Shown here piece after piece: positions 21,880 to 34,355 of a DNA stretch of 64,000 nucleotides (position 1 is the stretch's first letter; each line of letters opens with the position of its first letter). The notes under the pieces were generated by a model that was not told the origin of the DNA, did no database searches, and was given only the letters and a program-made list of their open reading frames with translations. The position numbers and the translations under genes are program-made. This DNA is from Ligustrum vulgare (lineage: Eukaryota; Streptophyta; Magnoliopsida; Lamiales; Oleaceae), in NCBI GenBank assembly GCA_963555705.1, contig OY743172.1, forward strand, positions 67,042,602 through 67,106,601, given 5' to 3'.

Positions 21880-24800
21880 GTCAGGTTTTTGATACTGTTT
21901 TGTGTATTTAGGAATAAATAATTTTGTTATGCATGTGTTAGTTGAGCGGTGTTAGGGATTATGTGATTTGATTGTTATTGGATGAATGATATTTAGTTGA
22001 ACAAATTTGTGGCCTTAGAATTTTTGTGGTAAATTCTTGTATTGTTTTATCGAGTCTTGTAACAAATGGGGTGGATTACCACTCCATGTTTCCCCTTTGA
22101 CTTTAATTTACTGCAATATATAATTAGAAATTGTTTTTCAATTTTATTGCTGTTGAAATTGAAATCTGGAGATCGATTTGACTACTGCCCAAAGCATGGA
22201 GGATTTCTACAGCAATTTCAGAATTGCGCTCAACTTTACCATCTCCAAAGCACAAGGACCTGCATTGCAATTTTGTTAAAAATTTGGAAAAACCAACAGC
22301 CGCACACAGGTGATGCCGCTGCGGTTAACGCACGGAGGAGCTGTTGTCCCGATCTTACCGCGGTGGAGACGGCGTCGATTGTTCGGCTATAGACGAAGAG
22401 GGCAACACAGTGTCGCTGTCGCCATATGTACGAAGCGACGGCTCTACAAAAGCTGTCAATTCGCGATCGTGGTGGTAGTGGTGGCACCATGGGAGTCTCC
22501 AATCTCTCGTGTTTCTCTATCTTATCTCCGGTGATTGGCGAAGCAGGCGACAGCAAAGCCACAGCGCTGCTGTGGTCTCAGGGTTGTGCCAGTTCGTGGC
22601 GTGGCTGTGCTGCGCGATTATGGTGTCCACGCGATGCATGGCTTCCTTGGCATTCTCCGGCGATGAGAATGGTTTCAGTTGGCGGCTACATGTTCTCCCA
22701 GGGATGGCGAGGTCTCCATTGCCGGACTGTTGTAACCAGGCAGAGAGGAGAAAGAGATGAATTCAGTATTGGGTCTCCTATTTTAAGTGGGCCACTACTC
22801 TTTCATTTGGGCCGGTTTTTGATTCTTTTGTTTTGGACCAGATTTCAAATTGTAGTCTGGGCCAGATATAGATGGAATTAAATATGGCCCTGAAATTGTA
22901 AAATTGGTCTATTTTAATTAATTGCAATGTGGGTTAAATCGTTTAGCTGAGCCAATGCAATGTGAACTAAATTTTACAATGGGCTGGAATATTTAATTGA
23001 ATCACTACATTTGGCATTTGGGCTAAAGACTGAAGCTTTGCAGATTTGGACTAGACACTTGCGAATGGAAATTTAAGAATTGGGTCGGCTTGTGGCTCAA
23101 TTGAATCTTTAATTAATTTGTAATTTTGTGTCTGGGTTTGGGCCATAAATTGTGTTCTAGTTTATTTTATTATCGTCTTTTATTTTATACTTTAATTAAA
23201 TTGTGAATGAATGTCATAAATAACATGTCATGTAGATCGCATAAATACCGCTCTAGGTACTATACTGTCATGCATTGTTTTATATATTTTATTTTCTTTT
23301 CTAAATATTAGATTAGAAAATAAATATATTTATTAATAATTAAATTGATTTTAAGAGTTAAAATTGATTGGGTAATTATTAATTAAAACCCAAGAGTTCA
23401 AAATATTAAGTGAGCGAGGGTGCAATTTTTGAACCCACGGCCTCCCCTATTAGTCCATTAGTAAAAAATTTGTGTATGCCTCGTGCTAATCTAATTAGTC
23501 TCCCTATAGGAGGGCTGCACTGTTTTGGTTACTGGATTGTGCCCAATTAGGTGATGATTTTTTAAGTGTGAATTAATCATGATTACCCTATAGGTGACAT
23601 AATTAATTTGGTACTTGAAATATTATTAATATAGGGGTTAGACACTTAAATCAATGACATCATGGGGACTTCCTATAGAATATCCAAACGATGTCAATGA
23701 TGGTCAAATTTTAACGACTATAAATTAAATATTGCATGAGATGCTAGATACATTTAATTTAGTGGGAGGGTCCCAGGCTAGCCATAAATCACATTTATTT
23801 CTCCTATAGAGAAATGTGTTTAAGATTTTTGGGTTTTAGGTTGTTGTCATATTATAGTAGTTTTGGGTCTACTTGTGCATAATTTTTTATTCATGCATTA
23901 TTTATGAAAGTATTCACCATTTATGCAACTCGTGTATTTTATTTGAATGTCGTATTTCCACAACTAGTTATATGTTTAGACATTACCAACTAATTGGCGA
24001 AAACTGCAACATGTCTCGTTATAATTCTTTCTACTTATAACATTTATTTGTGCTAGGAGATCCTTGTTCAATAGTAATTATAAATCTTCCAATGAAAATG
24101 GTTTTATTTTGATGAGATGGTTTATTGCATAGTTTTGATTCTCATATCAAGTATTTTGCAATAAAAACATCAGAATATGATAACCAATTTTATTTTCACG
24201 ATGGAAGGGTATTTATGATAATTTGAACATTTTAATTATGGAGTTATACAAAATATGCTATCAAGCTATAATATATCTCTACTTATGAACCCATCGTGTT
24301 TTTGCAAGAGACCATTTGGTAAAACATGATTGGTCACTTTAACGTGGTGGATGTTCCACTTGCAAACATTGATTCATGTGACATAATGCTTGAGAAATCT
24401 TTTAAGATGATCTCTTGCGGTTCAGTGTTGACTATATTCACCAGGATGAACGTGTCCCTGAAAGGTTCAATGTAAGCTATTCATAAAGAATAGATTATTT
24501 TAAAGCAACGGATAGTATGGTAGGCCCTCTAACCTTTTTGCTTTTGAGCAAAGATAGGATTAATGAGGAAGTAGCCTTTCATGGAAACTCTATAATGGAG
24601 TACGACTCTATTCATTGTGTTATGGTTAGTAATTGAGTCTATCTTGATTATAGATTCTAGAGTAACTAATCACTATTGCAAGTTGTTGCAATATGGTCCT
24701 AGGTGACCAAATGACACAATGAGATAGAGTATACTATAAGGATAAGCACGGGCACGGTAATATGGAAAGAGCCGTTGGGCTTTTATGTTTGCAAAACAAT

Positions 24801-25260
24801 TTGATTGTTATTTTGTCTCTTTATTATTTGAGCGGAATTATTTAGCACTTAATCTCCAGTTATTAGTTGGAATTAAGTTAAATAATGCTCTTATTGTTGC
24901 AAGACAAATGGTTAACAATCTCAAAGCCTTGTAAATGGTTCTAAGTGTAATATTACTACAAGTGATAAGGGATAGATGACTCCTTGTATTAATGAACTCT
25001 TTGATAAGATCTTAAGATAATCATATTTATCTAAATAAGATTGAAAGACTAGTAAAGATAGCCTCTAAGTATTTTGGAGGTGGAATCTATGTGGGCTTTT
25101 GAATTTTATTTAGAGGGTAAAATGATTAAGATCTTAGGATTGGTCACACTTATCCAAAACTCGATTCTAATACTAGTAAGGGATGGACCTCAAAAGGATC
25201 TGAGGTGGAATCTATATTGTTTTCTGAGTCTTGTTTAGAAGATTAGATAACCAAGGGTAC
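21880..25260 (+). other. Element H leader and gag region, no intact gene
   Basis: A long AT-rich stretch where gag should be. It contains a GC-richer block at about 22300-22780 with open frames of 108-151 codons that match no retrotransposon protein I know. That block has the composition of a host 5' exon and may be captured sequence. The rest has only short broken frames. Confidence 0.5.
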
Positions 25261-27589
25261 TTATACATTAAATGGACTTAAGAGTTTGGGGATTAATACA
25301 CTTCGATATGTGTGAATTCTTTGGTGCTCAAGATACGAGAGAGTATGAGTAATTCATCACTTTTATTGATGATCACTCCAGATCTCGATTCTATACTTAA
25401 TATCTCATTGATCTGAAATGTTGAAGAATTTCTAGAATTTTGGACAGAAGTTGAGAAGTAATTAAGAGAATCGAGATACTTCGATTTGACCGAGGTTTGT
25501 GTATCTCTCATATGAGTTTAGGAACCATTTATCGGAAAAGGAGAACAAGGTAATACCAAATCAATGATGAGTTATCCTCGTTACTAGTTTCATTTGGGAA
25601 TGTATATCGGAGATAGTCAGGTTCCTTCATAGCCTAGTACCATTGATTCGTTTCCTGAAATACCCCTAGAGTTGTGGCATGGGTGCAAGCTCAGTTTATA
25701 CCACTTTCAGATTTGGGGACTTTTGGCACACAAGCCGAAAGGAAGGATTGTCAAGATGGAGGGAACAATGAAGGTTTGATTATAAGGTATGCAACAAAAC
25801 TAGAAATTATTTCTTCTATAGTCCTCTGGTCAAGAAAGTATTTGTTCAGTACAAATGTAACTTTCTTAGAGGATAAGGCATATAGAAGAATACAAATCCA
25901 CAAGTAAAATTCTGTTGGATAAGATGTTAGAACGTGGTTTAAACAACTTGATTCCAGGTTTCCGCATAGAATTAATCTTGATGATTTGGGACTTCCTACG
26001 GAACCGATGGTTGCTGATCCTAGTGGGAGAAATAGGCAAGTGGTTCAACCACTATTTTTTCCTGGTGAACCCAATGGACAGGGAAAAATCAAAGGTTGTA
26101 GTCGAAGTTGTTCTCACTGTTGTGCCTCTTCTTTATGTTCATAAAGAGGTAGTGGAGAGGTTGATCCCAATTAGGGATATAACTAAGTAGTGGGAGAAGA
26201 GGAAGTAACTTTGTTTGGACATAATGGAAATACACTTCCAGCGACTAATTGAAGTGGGAGGGTTGTAAGACCACCTTATTGACATTTATTCTATAGAGAG
26301 TCTTTCTAGACAGTCTCTACTGAAATAAGAGAATGATTCCTCATTTAGGGAAGTGGTAGAAGTTATGGAATTGAAATCATGGAAGGTGAACGGGAACTCG
26401 GAATTGGATTCCTTGTACTACACTAGGGTTTGGATATTTGTAGACACACCTAATGGGGTCAAACCTATAAGGTGTGATGATTTTTAAGATGATAGGAGAA
26501 TGGTAGATGAGAAGGTTGATGCCTTCAGCGCAAAGCTTATGGCTGTGGGTTTGTGAAACCCTTCTCGCCAATTGCCATGCGAAAGCTTACCTGGATTTTT
26601 TATCCATTGTCGTTCATTGTGAAAATGAGGTACGACAGATGGATGTCAAGAAGTTGTTTCTTGAATGCATCTTGAGGAAATCATTTACAAAGTTTAACCT
26701 GATGAGTTCATATCAAAAACCATGAAAGTAAAATTCATGACTTACAAGTTTCCAACTTTGGATTTGGGAAATTGTGTTAAGATATGTAATATAGAATTTG
26801 ATAGAACCATTGTGATACATGTTCTTGATCAAAATCTTGATATATCTTAAGTATACTCGTATATACAGAAAGATGAGACAGTTTTCGCGACTATTTATTT
26901 GAATGACACTCTACTTATGTGTGAGAGTATTTTCATTAAATAGTAGTTGGTACCAGCAATTAGACTTGAAGGACTTGTAGATGACTGTCTATTTTTCTAG
27001 ACATCCGTACTTTTCGGAGTGGGAGAAAAATGGAATAGAATAGTCTCAAGTTTCATGTAATAATAAGATACTATCTACATTTGCAATATTGAAGTCTTGA
27101 AAGGAATAATGTTCTTTGTGGACTTTATCTATCTTATGAGTATTCTCATAAGACTCATGGTAAGATAGAGAAGGTTCCTTATGCTCCGGCTATAGGAAGC
27201 CTTACTTTGCACTAGATAGGTCATATCTTATGCTAGGGATATTGTTGGTGATTATTAGTTTGATCCAGGATCAGATCATTGAATAGAGGTAAAGCATATA
27301 CTGAAGCGTGTTCGGAAAACGAGTAAATATTTGCTTATCTATTTAGTTTGTGATCTGATGGATTAAAACTAATTAAGATTTGAATTGACTATGACTCTCG
27401 AGAGTCGTCTAAATTGGAATATAACTGGGAGATAATGTGGTTAATTGGTTGTGCATAACACAATCTTGGATTGTTTGTTATACAATCGTGACTTACATCG
27501 AAAAGAGTTACTATCTTGGTTGAGAACATAATCATTAGTGTAATGATGATGTTGACAAGATGGATGATTCGATGTTTGATGTATACTCT
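25261..27589 (+). pseudogene. pol: Element H copia-type integrase and RT remnants
   Basis: Fragments in changing frames. FITFIDDHS (25351-25377) is like the copia integrase core. YLFSTNVTFLED (near 25840-25875) is like the segment after the integrase core. VWIFVDTPNGVKPI (near 26430-26470) and RQMDVKKLFLECILRKSF (near 26634-26690) are like the start of RT and the following motif. The longest open stretch is about 90 codons, so nothing is translatable as an enzyme. Confidence 0.75.
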
Positions 27590-27606
27590 AAGGGCAAGTG
27601 GGAGAT
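27590..27606 (+). other. Element H polypurine tract
   Basis: GGGCAAGTGGGAGAT directly abuts the 3' LTR; a typical copia tract. Confidence 0.85.
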
Positions 27607-27766
27607 TGTTGGATGGAATTATATATGCCCATAGAGTATAATTCACGACATTCGAAATAAAATTTTTATTGATTGCATTAATATAAAGTTGCGTTTGTCC
27701 ATGGGTCGATTTAATATTACAGATTGAGTGTTTAAGTTGTTAAACACAGAAAGATTCAATTTGTAA

Positions 27767-29354
27767 TTTGATGACGCTCCGCAAGTGCACGGGTCGCGCA
27801 AGTAATAAAGTGGATTTTAAGTCCAAGTATCGATCCCACGGAGATTGTTTTAAATCGTATTTTAGATTACTACCTTAACGGGAACGAGAAATTGTTTGAA
27901 TTTGAGAATTTTGAATTTTAAACTATAAATTAAAAATTAAACTAAAGAAAATACGAAAATTTGATTTATGAAAACGGTGAGATGAATTTGTTAGAATTAT
28001 GAATCTACATTAATCATATCAACCATGTATTTGACTTAAACATTTAATAACAAGGTATGAGTATTGAAAATCCATGTTCCTATACTTATTTATGTCCCAT
28101 TTCGAGCGATAGATAAATACCTTTTCCTACATGAGATGAGCCTATATTTCTATGACAAATCCAAACATGTAGAAAAACATTAACGAATTATGAACACTTT
28201 TAAGGATAACACGAAGCATAGGGGTATATTTCTATCCCCTATCGGACTTCGCGGCAATTAATCAAGGTCTAATAAATTTCCACTCTTTCGAACATAGAAA
28301 TCTATCACAAGCATCAATAATTATGCGTCCACAATCATAGATGATAATAATAACATAATTAATTACATAAATCTCATAAATTGCATAATATAAATATAAA
28401 GTCAAAACATGGAATCAATAAATTAATGCTTCATTACAATTCTAATAATTAAAACCTAGCCTAAATACATGATCGAAAATAAATCACAAGAAGTATGAAA
28501 AGATGTCACCCTATTCATCTCCTTGATCCTTGTTCTTCAATCTTGAATTTGGCCTCCTATGGATCCCCTCGCAATTCGATAGCATTTTGGCATGAAATAT
28601 CACAGTTGGGAACCCCTAATTTCGTGCCCCAAGCCATGTATTTATAGATGTTCATGAGAATTAGGTTACTTGGGGAGAAAGAATGCTGAGTTTCACGTCC
28701 AAATTAAATTCCAAAAGATTTTCAACCGAATAAGGAAAGTTACCTTCGCGGAAGATCTTTTTGTCACTGCACAGCGTTTAGTATTTTGATCATATCTTTT
28801 TATCCCCTTATCCGAATTAGATTATTCAAAACCCGCTAGAGAGATAACGTAAAGATCTACAATTCTTCCTGAAATAGGATTTTCCCAATTCTAACGTTTA
28901 AGACCCCGAAATTAGGTTTCAAAGTATGACTAAAAATCTGCCCGAAAATCTTGTGTGATTGGAATGAATTTATGGTAATATTCTTATCATATTTCATTCC
29001 CTTTTGACTTTTAATTGCATCCAATTGACTCCTAGCATTCTTCAAGTATCTTATCTTGATCCGAATCAACTATTGAATATTTGCAATTTGGTCCTTCTTC
29101 TTTTGATTTAGCCTTTGATCTACTTCATCCATTCTTGATTTGCATACTTTGGTTCTTTTATCATCCAATTTGCTTGCTTTTGCTCCAATTCCATTGTTTT
29201 CTCAACTTTGGAATTATTTCTGAAATATAAACAAATAACACAAAATAAATAGCAAATATTCTAAAACAAACATATAAATTCATACTTTTAGGATAGAAAT
29301 AAGTGTATAAAATACACTTATCATAATTCGATCTAAAATTAACGTTTACGGTCA
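27767..29354. mobile_element. I1: 1.59-kb insertion in the element H 3' LTR
   Basis: The uninterrupted 5' LTR reads across this point, so the insertion is exact. GTAA is present on both sides (27763-27766 and 29355-29358). The right end on the minus strand reads TGACCGTAAACG and the left end contains CTCCGCAAGTGCAC, loosely similar. No coding region is seen. A related copy (I2) lies at about 60955-62640. Superfamily not determined. Confidence 0.75.
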
Positions 29355-29815
29355 GTAAATAAATATGGACAATTTATTTTGATAAGATCGTCTCGGTTTT
29401 ATTAAAGCCTATCTTTGACTTTGGTAATAAAATTGAGAGTACGTTTGGAACGTATTGGACGAGACCACGTGAAATTAATTTGTGACATTGACCATACAAG
29501 TTTAATTTCACTTGACTATTGTACGTGGGACCTTAATCCTAATCGGATAATGGACTTCGATTACTAACTTGAAGTTATTTGAGGTATCAATGGGTGAGAT
29601 CAATTGCTGATCAATATCTTGGTACTTTGGGAATTAAAGTGAACTAACGAGGAACATATATTCGTATTATGGAATCCGTCACCTTTTAGGTATGATCATA
29701 ATCTCACTGGTTCTTCTAGTGGACAGTTGAATCTGAGCTCAGTAATTCGACAGTGACTGTTGAATTCTATGATGTGATGTGATCACATCGAACTGTTAGA
29801 TAGAAGATGAGAGTT

Positions 29816-30175
29816 GAGGATTTATGAATATTCAGAGAAGGGCATTTTGGTCATTCTAACTTGCTCCGAATATTCAAGTTGATCGACGGGGGTAACATGT
29901 AAGAGCAATAAGTCAGAAGATATAATTATTGATTAATTGTTTCAGTAATTTTAATTTTACTAAGAGTGCAATCTCTTTCTTTTAGTGGATATAATGAGGA
30001 TTTATGAATATTCAGAGAAGGGCATTTTGGTCATTCTAACTTGCTCCGAATATTCAAGTTGATCGACGGGGGTAACATGTAAGAGCAATAAGTCAGAGGA
30101 TATAATTATTGATTAATTGTTTCAATAATTTCAATTTTACTAAGAGTGCAATCTCGTTCTTTTAGTGGAATAGAA
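29816..30175. repeat. 180-bp tandem duplication in the element H 3' LTR
   Basis: GAGGATTTATGAATATTCAG starts at 29816 and again at 29996. The 5' LTR has one copy, so the duplication arose after insertion. Confidence 0.93.
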
Positions 30176-30785
30176 TGTGATTAATAAATTAATTTTGACT
30201 GATCAAAAGTTGATCGGGTCATAATTAATTTATTGGAGCTTAGTTTAATTGGGTCCGATCAGGTTCCCTCGGTGGTTTCACTATAATGGGTTTGTACAGG
30301 CTTATTACCTGTATTGGGTTGTGCAGAAATGGGTCTGAGTTATGGTACTAGGCCTGGTAGGGTTTTGGAGTGTAAAGAGGTTACAAATAGTCTCCCAAGA
30401 CTATTTTTCTTAACCTAATTGGAAAAGTGGCGAGACACACACTAAAGTGTGTAGAGTGTGTTTCCTCTTTACAAAGAAACCCTAATCCTAGTTTAACCTA
30501 GGTCTTGAAAAAGGTGACCAGGCACCTGCACAGTTGCCATTGGAGAACACCGGGGAAAGCTTGAAGGTTTGAAGCTTTTGGTGGAATCAAGAAGCAGTTG
30601 ATGAAGATTATTGTAAAGCACGCTACAAGGGTAATTTTCTCGAAACCATTTTTGTGTTCAAAATTGTTTATTCCAAGTTGAATACATAGAACAGAAAATC
30701 CTGTAACGGGATGATTTAGTCACAAGAAATCAATTTTTGTGAGTAGAGCAACTCGGGTTCCCAACGCACGCTGGAAATCAAGTCT

Positions 30786-31490
30786 TGTTAACAATTAAAA
30801 AAAGGTTCAGACGATGTGTAAGGAATAATAACCTCTTGAGATAAAGTCCCAACGAGGGATGTTTTATTTATGAAGATTACAATTTGTAAAGAAGAAGCGA
30901 AATGACTCCTAGGGGCACAACAAGCACACTGAAATGCACAATACACGAAAAAATTACAAGGAAATTGAAATGAAACTGAAAATTACTTAGTTCTTTGTTT
31001 GAGAGTTGATTTATCGGTCCCTGCTTCCATGTCTTCTTCTCTCTTTTATACTGCTTGATCAGCTTCTCTCTTCCAAAACCGCTTAATTGCCATGTAACTG
31101 TCAACTTCCTCTATAATGGATGACTTGTCCAAAAATCTCCGTGTTTAACTGCTGCTATCATTCCCATTACTCAATTCGAATTTCCTGGATCGTGAGGATG
31201 TGATAAAGTTTCCTATTAACTGCTTCAATAACCCTAACTTAAATAGTACTGAAACGCTCCATTCGCCCAAATCTTTGGCATCTTTCATGTTTGAGCGATG
31301 TTTGGCCTTCGCTCTATGGTCTCGCTTTGGCTTGTATATGGTCTCCTATGGGCCCATCCTCTAGACTTGTAATTGGGCTTGTACATTGTCTCTTTTTGGC
31401 ATATCCCTAACTAAGCCTCGTTCTTTGGGCCATTGGAGATTTCTTACATATATTGATTGTTCTATGTTAATTTTGCGAAATTACAAAAAA
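30786..31490 (-). repeat. LTR G (solo or truncated), minus strand
   Basis: Begins TGTTAAC on the plus strand. Its first 200 bp are the reverse complement of the R-U5-like repeats of element F (40359-40539 and 53745-53923), sharing AAAGTCCCAAC, TTTTATTTATGA and CACAAGCACAC. A minus-strand TATAAAAGAG (31041-31050) is placed like an LTR promoter. The outer end near 31490 is approximate and no target duplication was found. Confidence 0.6.
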
Positions 31491-33002
31491 GATATTAGGA
31501 CATGTTTGATAGGAGAAATTTTTCAAGGAAATTGAAAATATTTTCCTACTTTTTTCATTTTATGTTGTTTGATGGGCCAAATTTTGCCAAGAAATTAAAG
31601 ATTTTCAATCCAACCCCCACACGTGCCTCTTTCTTGGTAATTGAGGAAAACTCTTTCTTGAGGTTTGATAGAGAATTCTTTTCCATGTTACATGGAAAAG
31701 AATTTTCACCACATTTGATCAATTTTGTTATTGTTAATTGATTTTTTTATTTCAAAAAATAATATTATCATTATTAAGTAAACATGTGTTAAAAAAAATT
31801 AATAAAATAACTAAAATTTATTTTATTTGTCATGAAAAATAATGTCAATCAAATAATGAAACTTGAAAAATTCCCCACTTTTTCCACCTTGAAAATTAAA
31901 CCAATCAAATGCTTTAAATTCATATTTTCCAAGAAAATAATTTCTAGACAACTTTCTATCCATTTTTCACCATTGCAATCAAGCGCCCTTATTGTGTTTG
32001 ATCAATTTAACTAGTGAATTATTTGATATGTGGCGTGGGGGCTACTGGATTTTTCCCTAAAGGATTTACCACGTTATATCTAGTGTTATAATTACTACTT
32101 TTATTTAAATTCTACAATCGTTTAACTGTAGTCATGAACACATACTTAACCTACACAACTAATAAGAATTCTTAAAATTGATTACCGTATAAATTCACTA
32201 TCATCCATTCAGTGTTTTAGTAAAACTAAATTAACTTTTAATTAATCTAATTAAGTGTAGTAGTTTCAATTTAGGGTGGCTATATTACCATCACAAAATT
32301 TATTTTCTACGTCATAATTTTAAATAATATCTTTATTTACAAAAATAGATACAAATAAAATTACTTAAATAACCTTTCAATTTTCTCTCATTAACTAACC
32401 AATTTTTATATACACGTACAATCCCTCAACTTCTTCTTTTCTTCTTTATGCAAAAACACAATTCGGATGGGATGGTTTTCAAAAAGTATAGACAGGAGGC
32501 TATCTAGTATTTGTTCTTACACACAATTGAAGATTAAATTGACGATAAGGTTTAGTTATCCAAACTCTCATACTAATAACTATGAGCATCGACTAGGAAT
32601 ATCAGAAAATACTTATAGCCAACAAAAACCTTCAAGATTAGGGTTAAGGAACTGTACTGGATTGACAATGGTTGTGGTAAGAGTGGGTTGAGGGAGAAGG
32701 GGAACTCATAAATTTGGGGGTGGAGTACATATCTTTATCATTTTTTATTTTATAACTAGATAAAGGGTATATTTGTATATGTAATGTGGTGTATTTATAA
32801 AAGTTATGTTTAATTAGTGGTGGTAATTCAACGTGGTGTATTAAGTATAAATTAATATATTTTCCCTTCACTTTAAAGTATATGTACACGTACATATTAT
32901 TGTACTAGTATCCTAGTAACTAGTCATAAAATATTATTATTGCTAGCATGTCATAATTAAGTTTTAAATTTTAATAATGCTCGTACACATGCAACATTAT
33001 CT
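31491..33002. other. Intergenic AT-rich sequence, possible MITE at its left
   Basis: 31500-31990 begins GGACATGTTTGATAGG and ends with AATCAAGCGCCC. Internal segments such as GAAAATATTTTCC recur in inverted order, suggesting an old MITE, but I see no clean terminal repeats or duplication. The remainder shows nothing. Confidence 0.3.
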
Positions 33003-33670
33003 CACTACGAGAATTTGGTCTAACAGATACGACAAAAGTCGTCTCTAAATAATCTAAAGTCGTCTCAATGAGTTGTCTCTGTAGGTCCGTAGCTGAAGAT
33101 AAATAGACACGACTTTGTCGTCTCTGTTTCCTTCGGGACAATTGAGACGACATTTAGAGACGACATTGTCATCTCTATTTGTGAAAATATTTAATTAATT
33201 TTTTATTTATTTATTTTGAACCGATTCAATCCTTTTTTAATCTGACCCAAATCTCGATCCGAATCGACGACCCCCGAATTTTCTTTAATTCATATGATAA
33301 TTGTGCACGACTAGGATTCGAACTCGAGACCTAAGTGTTGGGTGTTGATGTCCCAACCACTAAGGTAATTGTATTCTTGTGTTAAATTTTGTTTTAAATA
33401 ATATATATTAGTTAACTTAATAATATTTTCTCAAAAAATTAACTTTAATATTAATTATATAAATGTAAATAATTTAAAAAGTCAACAAAAAAATAGCAAA
33501 ATTTTAAAAAATAAGAATAAAAAAAATTAAAAAAAAGAATAGAGACGACATACAAAGTCGTCTCTATTGATCGCAGAATAGAGACGACTTTTTACGTCGT
33601 GTCTATTTAGCGGCAACCAATAGAGACGACATTACGTCGTCTCTATTTGTCGCTCCTTCTTCTTGTAGTG
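33003..33670. mobile_element. CACTA-type MITE
   Basis: Terminal repeats CACTACGAGAA and TTCTTGTAGTG, a 3-bp target duplication TCT on both sides (33000-33002 and 33671-33673), and many subterminal copies of AGAGACGAC/GTCGTCTCT in both orientations. All are typical of En/Spm (CACTA) elements. At 668 bp without a transposase frame it is non-autonomous. Confidence 0.92.
33308..33370 (-). other. tRNA-like segment inside the CACTA MITE
   Basis: On the minus strand CTTAGTGGTTGGG resembles an A box and GAGTTCGAATCCT resembles a B box of a polymerase III promoter. No cloverleaf stems can be completed, so this is at most a tRNA- or SINE-derived relic. Confidence 0.35.
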
Positions 33671-33673
33671 TCT

Positions 33674-34355
33674 AATCTATAAATGTAATATAATTTTATT
33701 ATCGAAAAAATGTTACTTGCCTTGTACCAACAAAATTGTTAGTCTAACTTGCACAAGCATATTATCAAGCGTATTCTATCAACATTCGTGTCGCTTATTG
33801 TAAGATCTCGATCAATGCTTAGTATGTAATATTACACGTAATTAGAAATGTGTAAATTAATAAACCAGAAGAATTTATTATTGGACTGACGATGGATGTT
33901 TACTTAGTTGCATGACATGCAAATCTTTTATTTGATCAAATTCTAGCCTCTTCGACTAAAAAATAATCCACGACTTTACCAACTTTTATGAATATTTAAT
34001 CAAATTCTAGCCTCTTAGACCAAATCCATGAGTTAGCTCGGTCACAATTCTGATGAAAAATATGATGTATTGAACTTTTTGTTATATAAATTTATTATAT
34101 TAGAATTTTTCAAATTCAGTTCAATCCAACATAAAATCCTGGATCTACCCCTAGCAGTAGTACAACACACCCATAAAATCAGCTTATACTAAAATAGTAC
34201 TTAAGAATACATATGGCAAGGAAGTCGTTGGAATCAGAAATATTATCAATACATTCAAAATTGGTGCATCTTTATTTTCTTATAACAAACACTAATGACC
34301 AATCATCATACCTAAAAGAATTGTACTCGACAATACTATGGGGTCATATGATCGA
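33674..34355. other. Spacer downstream of the thioredoxin gene
   Basis: AT-rich. The minus-strand 3' UTR of the thioredoxin gene must lie at its right edge. Two copies of a short phrase (AAATTCTAGCCTCTT near 33939 and 34000) are present; no gene is seen. Confidence 0.4.

Larger units (their letters stand above)
20479..30766 (+). mobile_element. Element H: Ty1/copia-type retrotransposon with decayed pol
   Basis: LTRs start TGTTGGATGG. The 5' LTR ends CAACA at 21865 and the 3' LTR ends CAACG at 30766. The target duplication is CACGC (20474-20478 and 30767-30771). The PBS TGGTATCAGAGC lies 2 nt after the 5' LTR and the tract AAGTGGGAGAT directly before the 3' LTR. Pol remnants are in copia order (integrase before RT). 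LTRs differ at roughly 2% by eye, while the coding region is full of stops and frameshifts. Confidence 0.92.
27607..30766 (+). repeat. Element H 3' LTR, interrupted
   Basis: 3160 bp in all: 1388 bp of LTR, the I1 insertion with its duplicated GTAA (27767-29358), and one extra 180-bp tandem copy (29816-30175). Confidence 0.92.
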
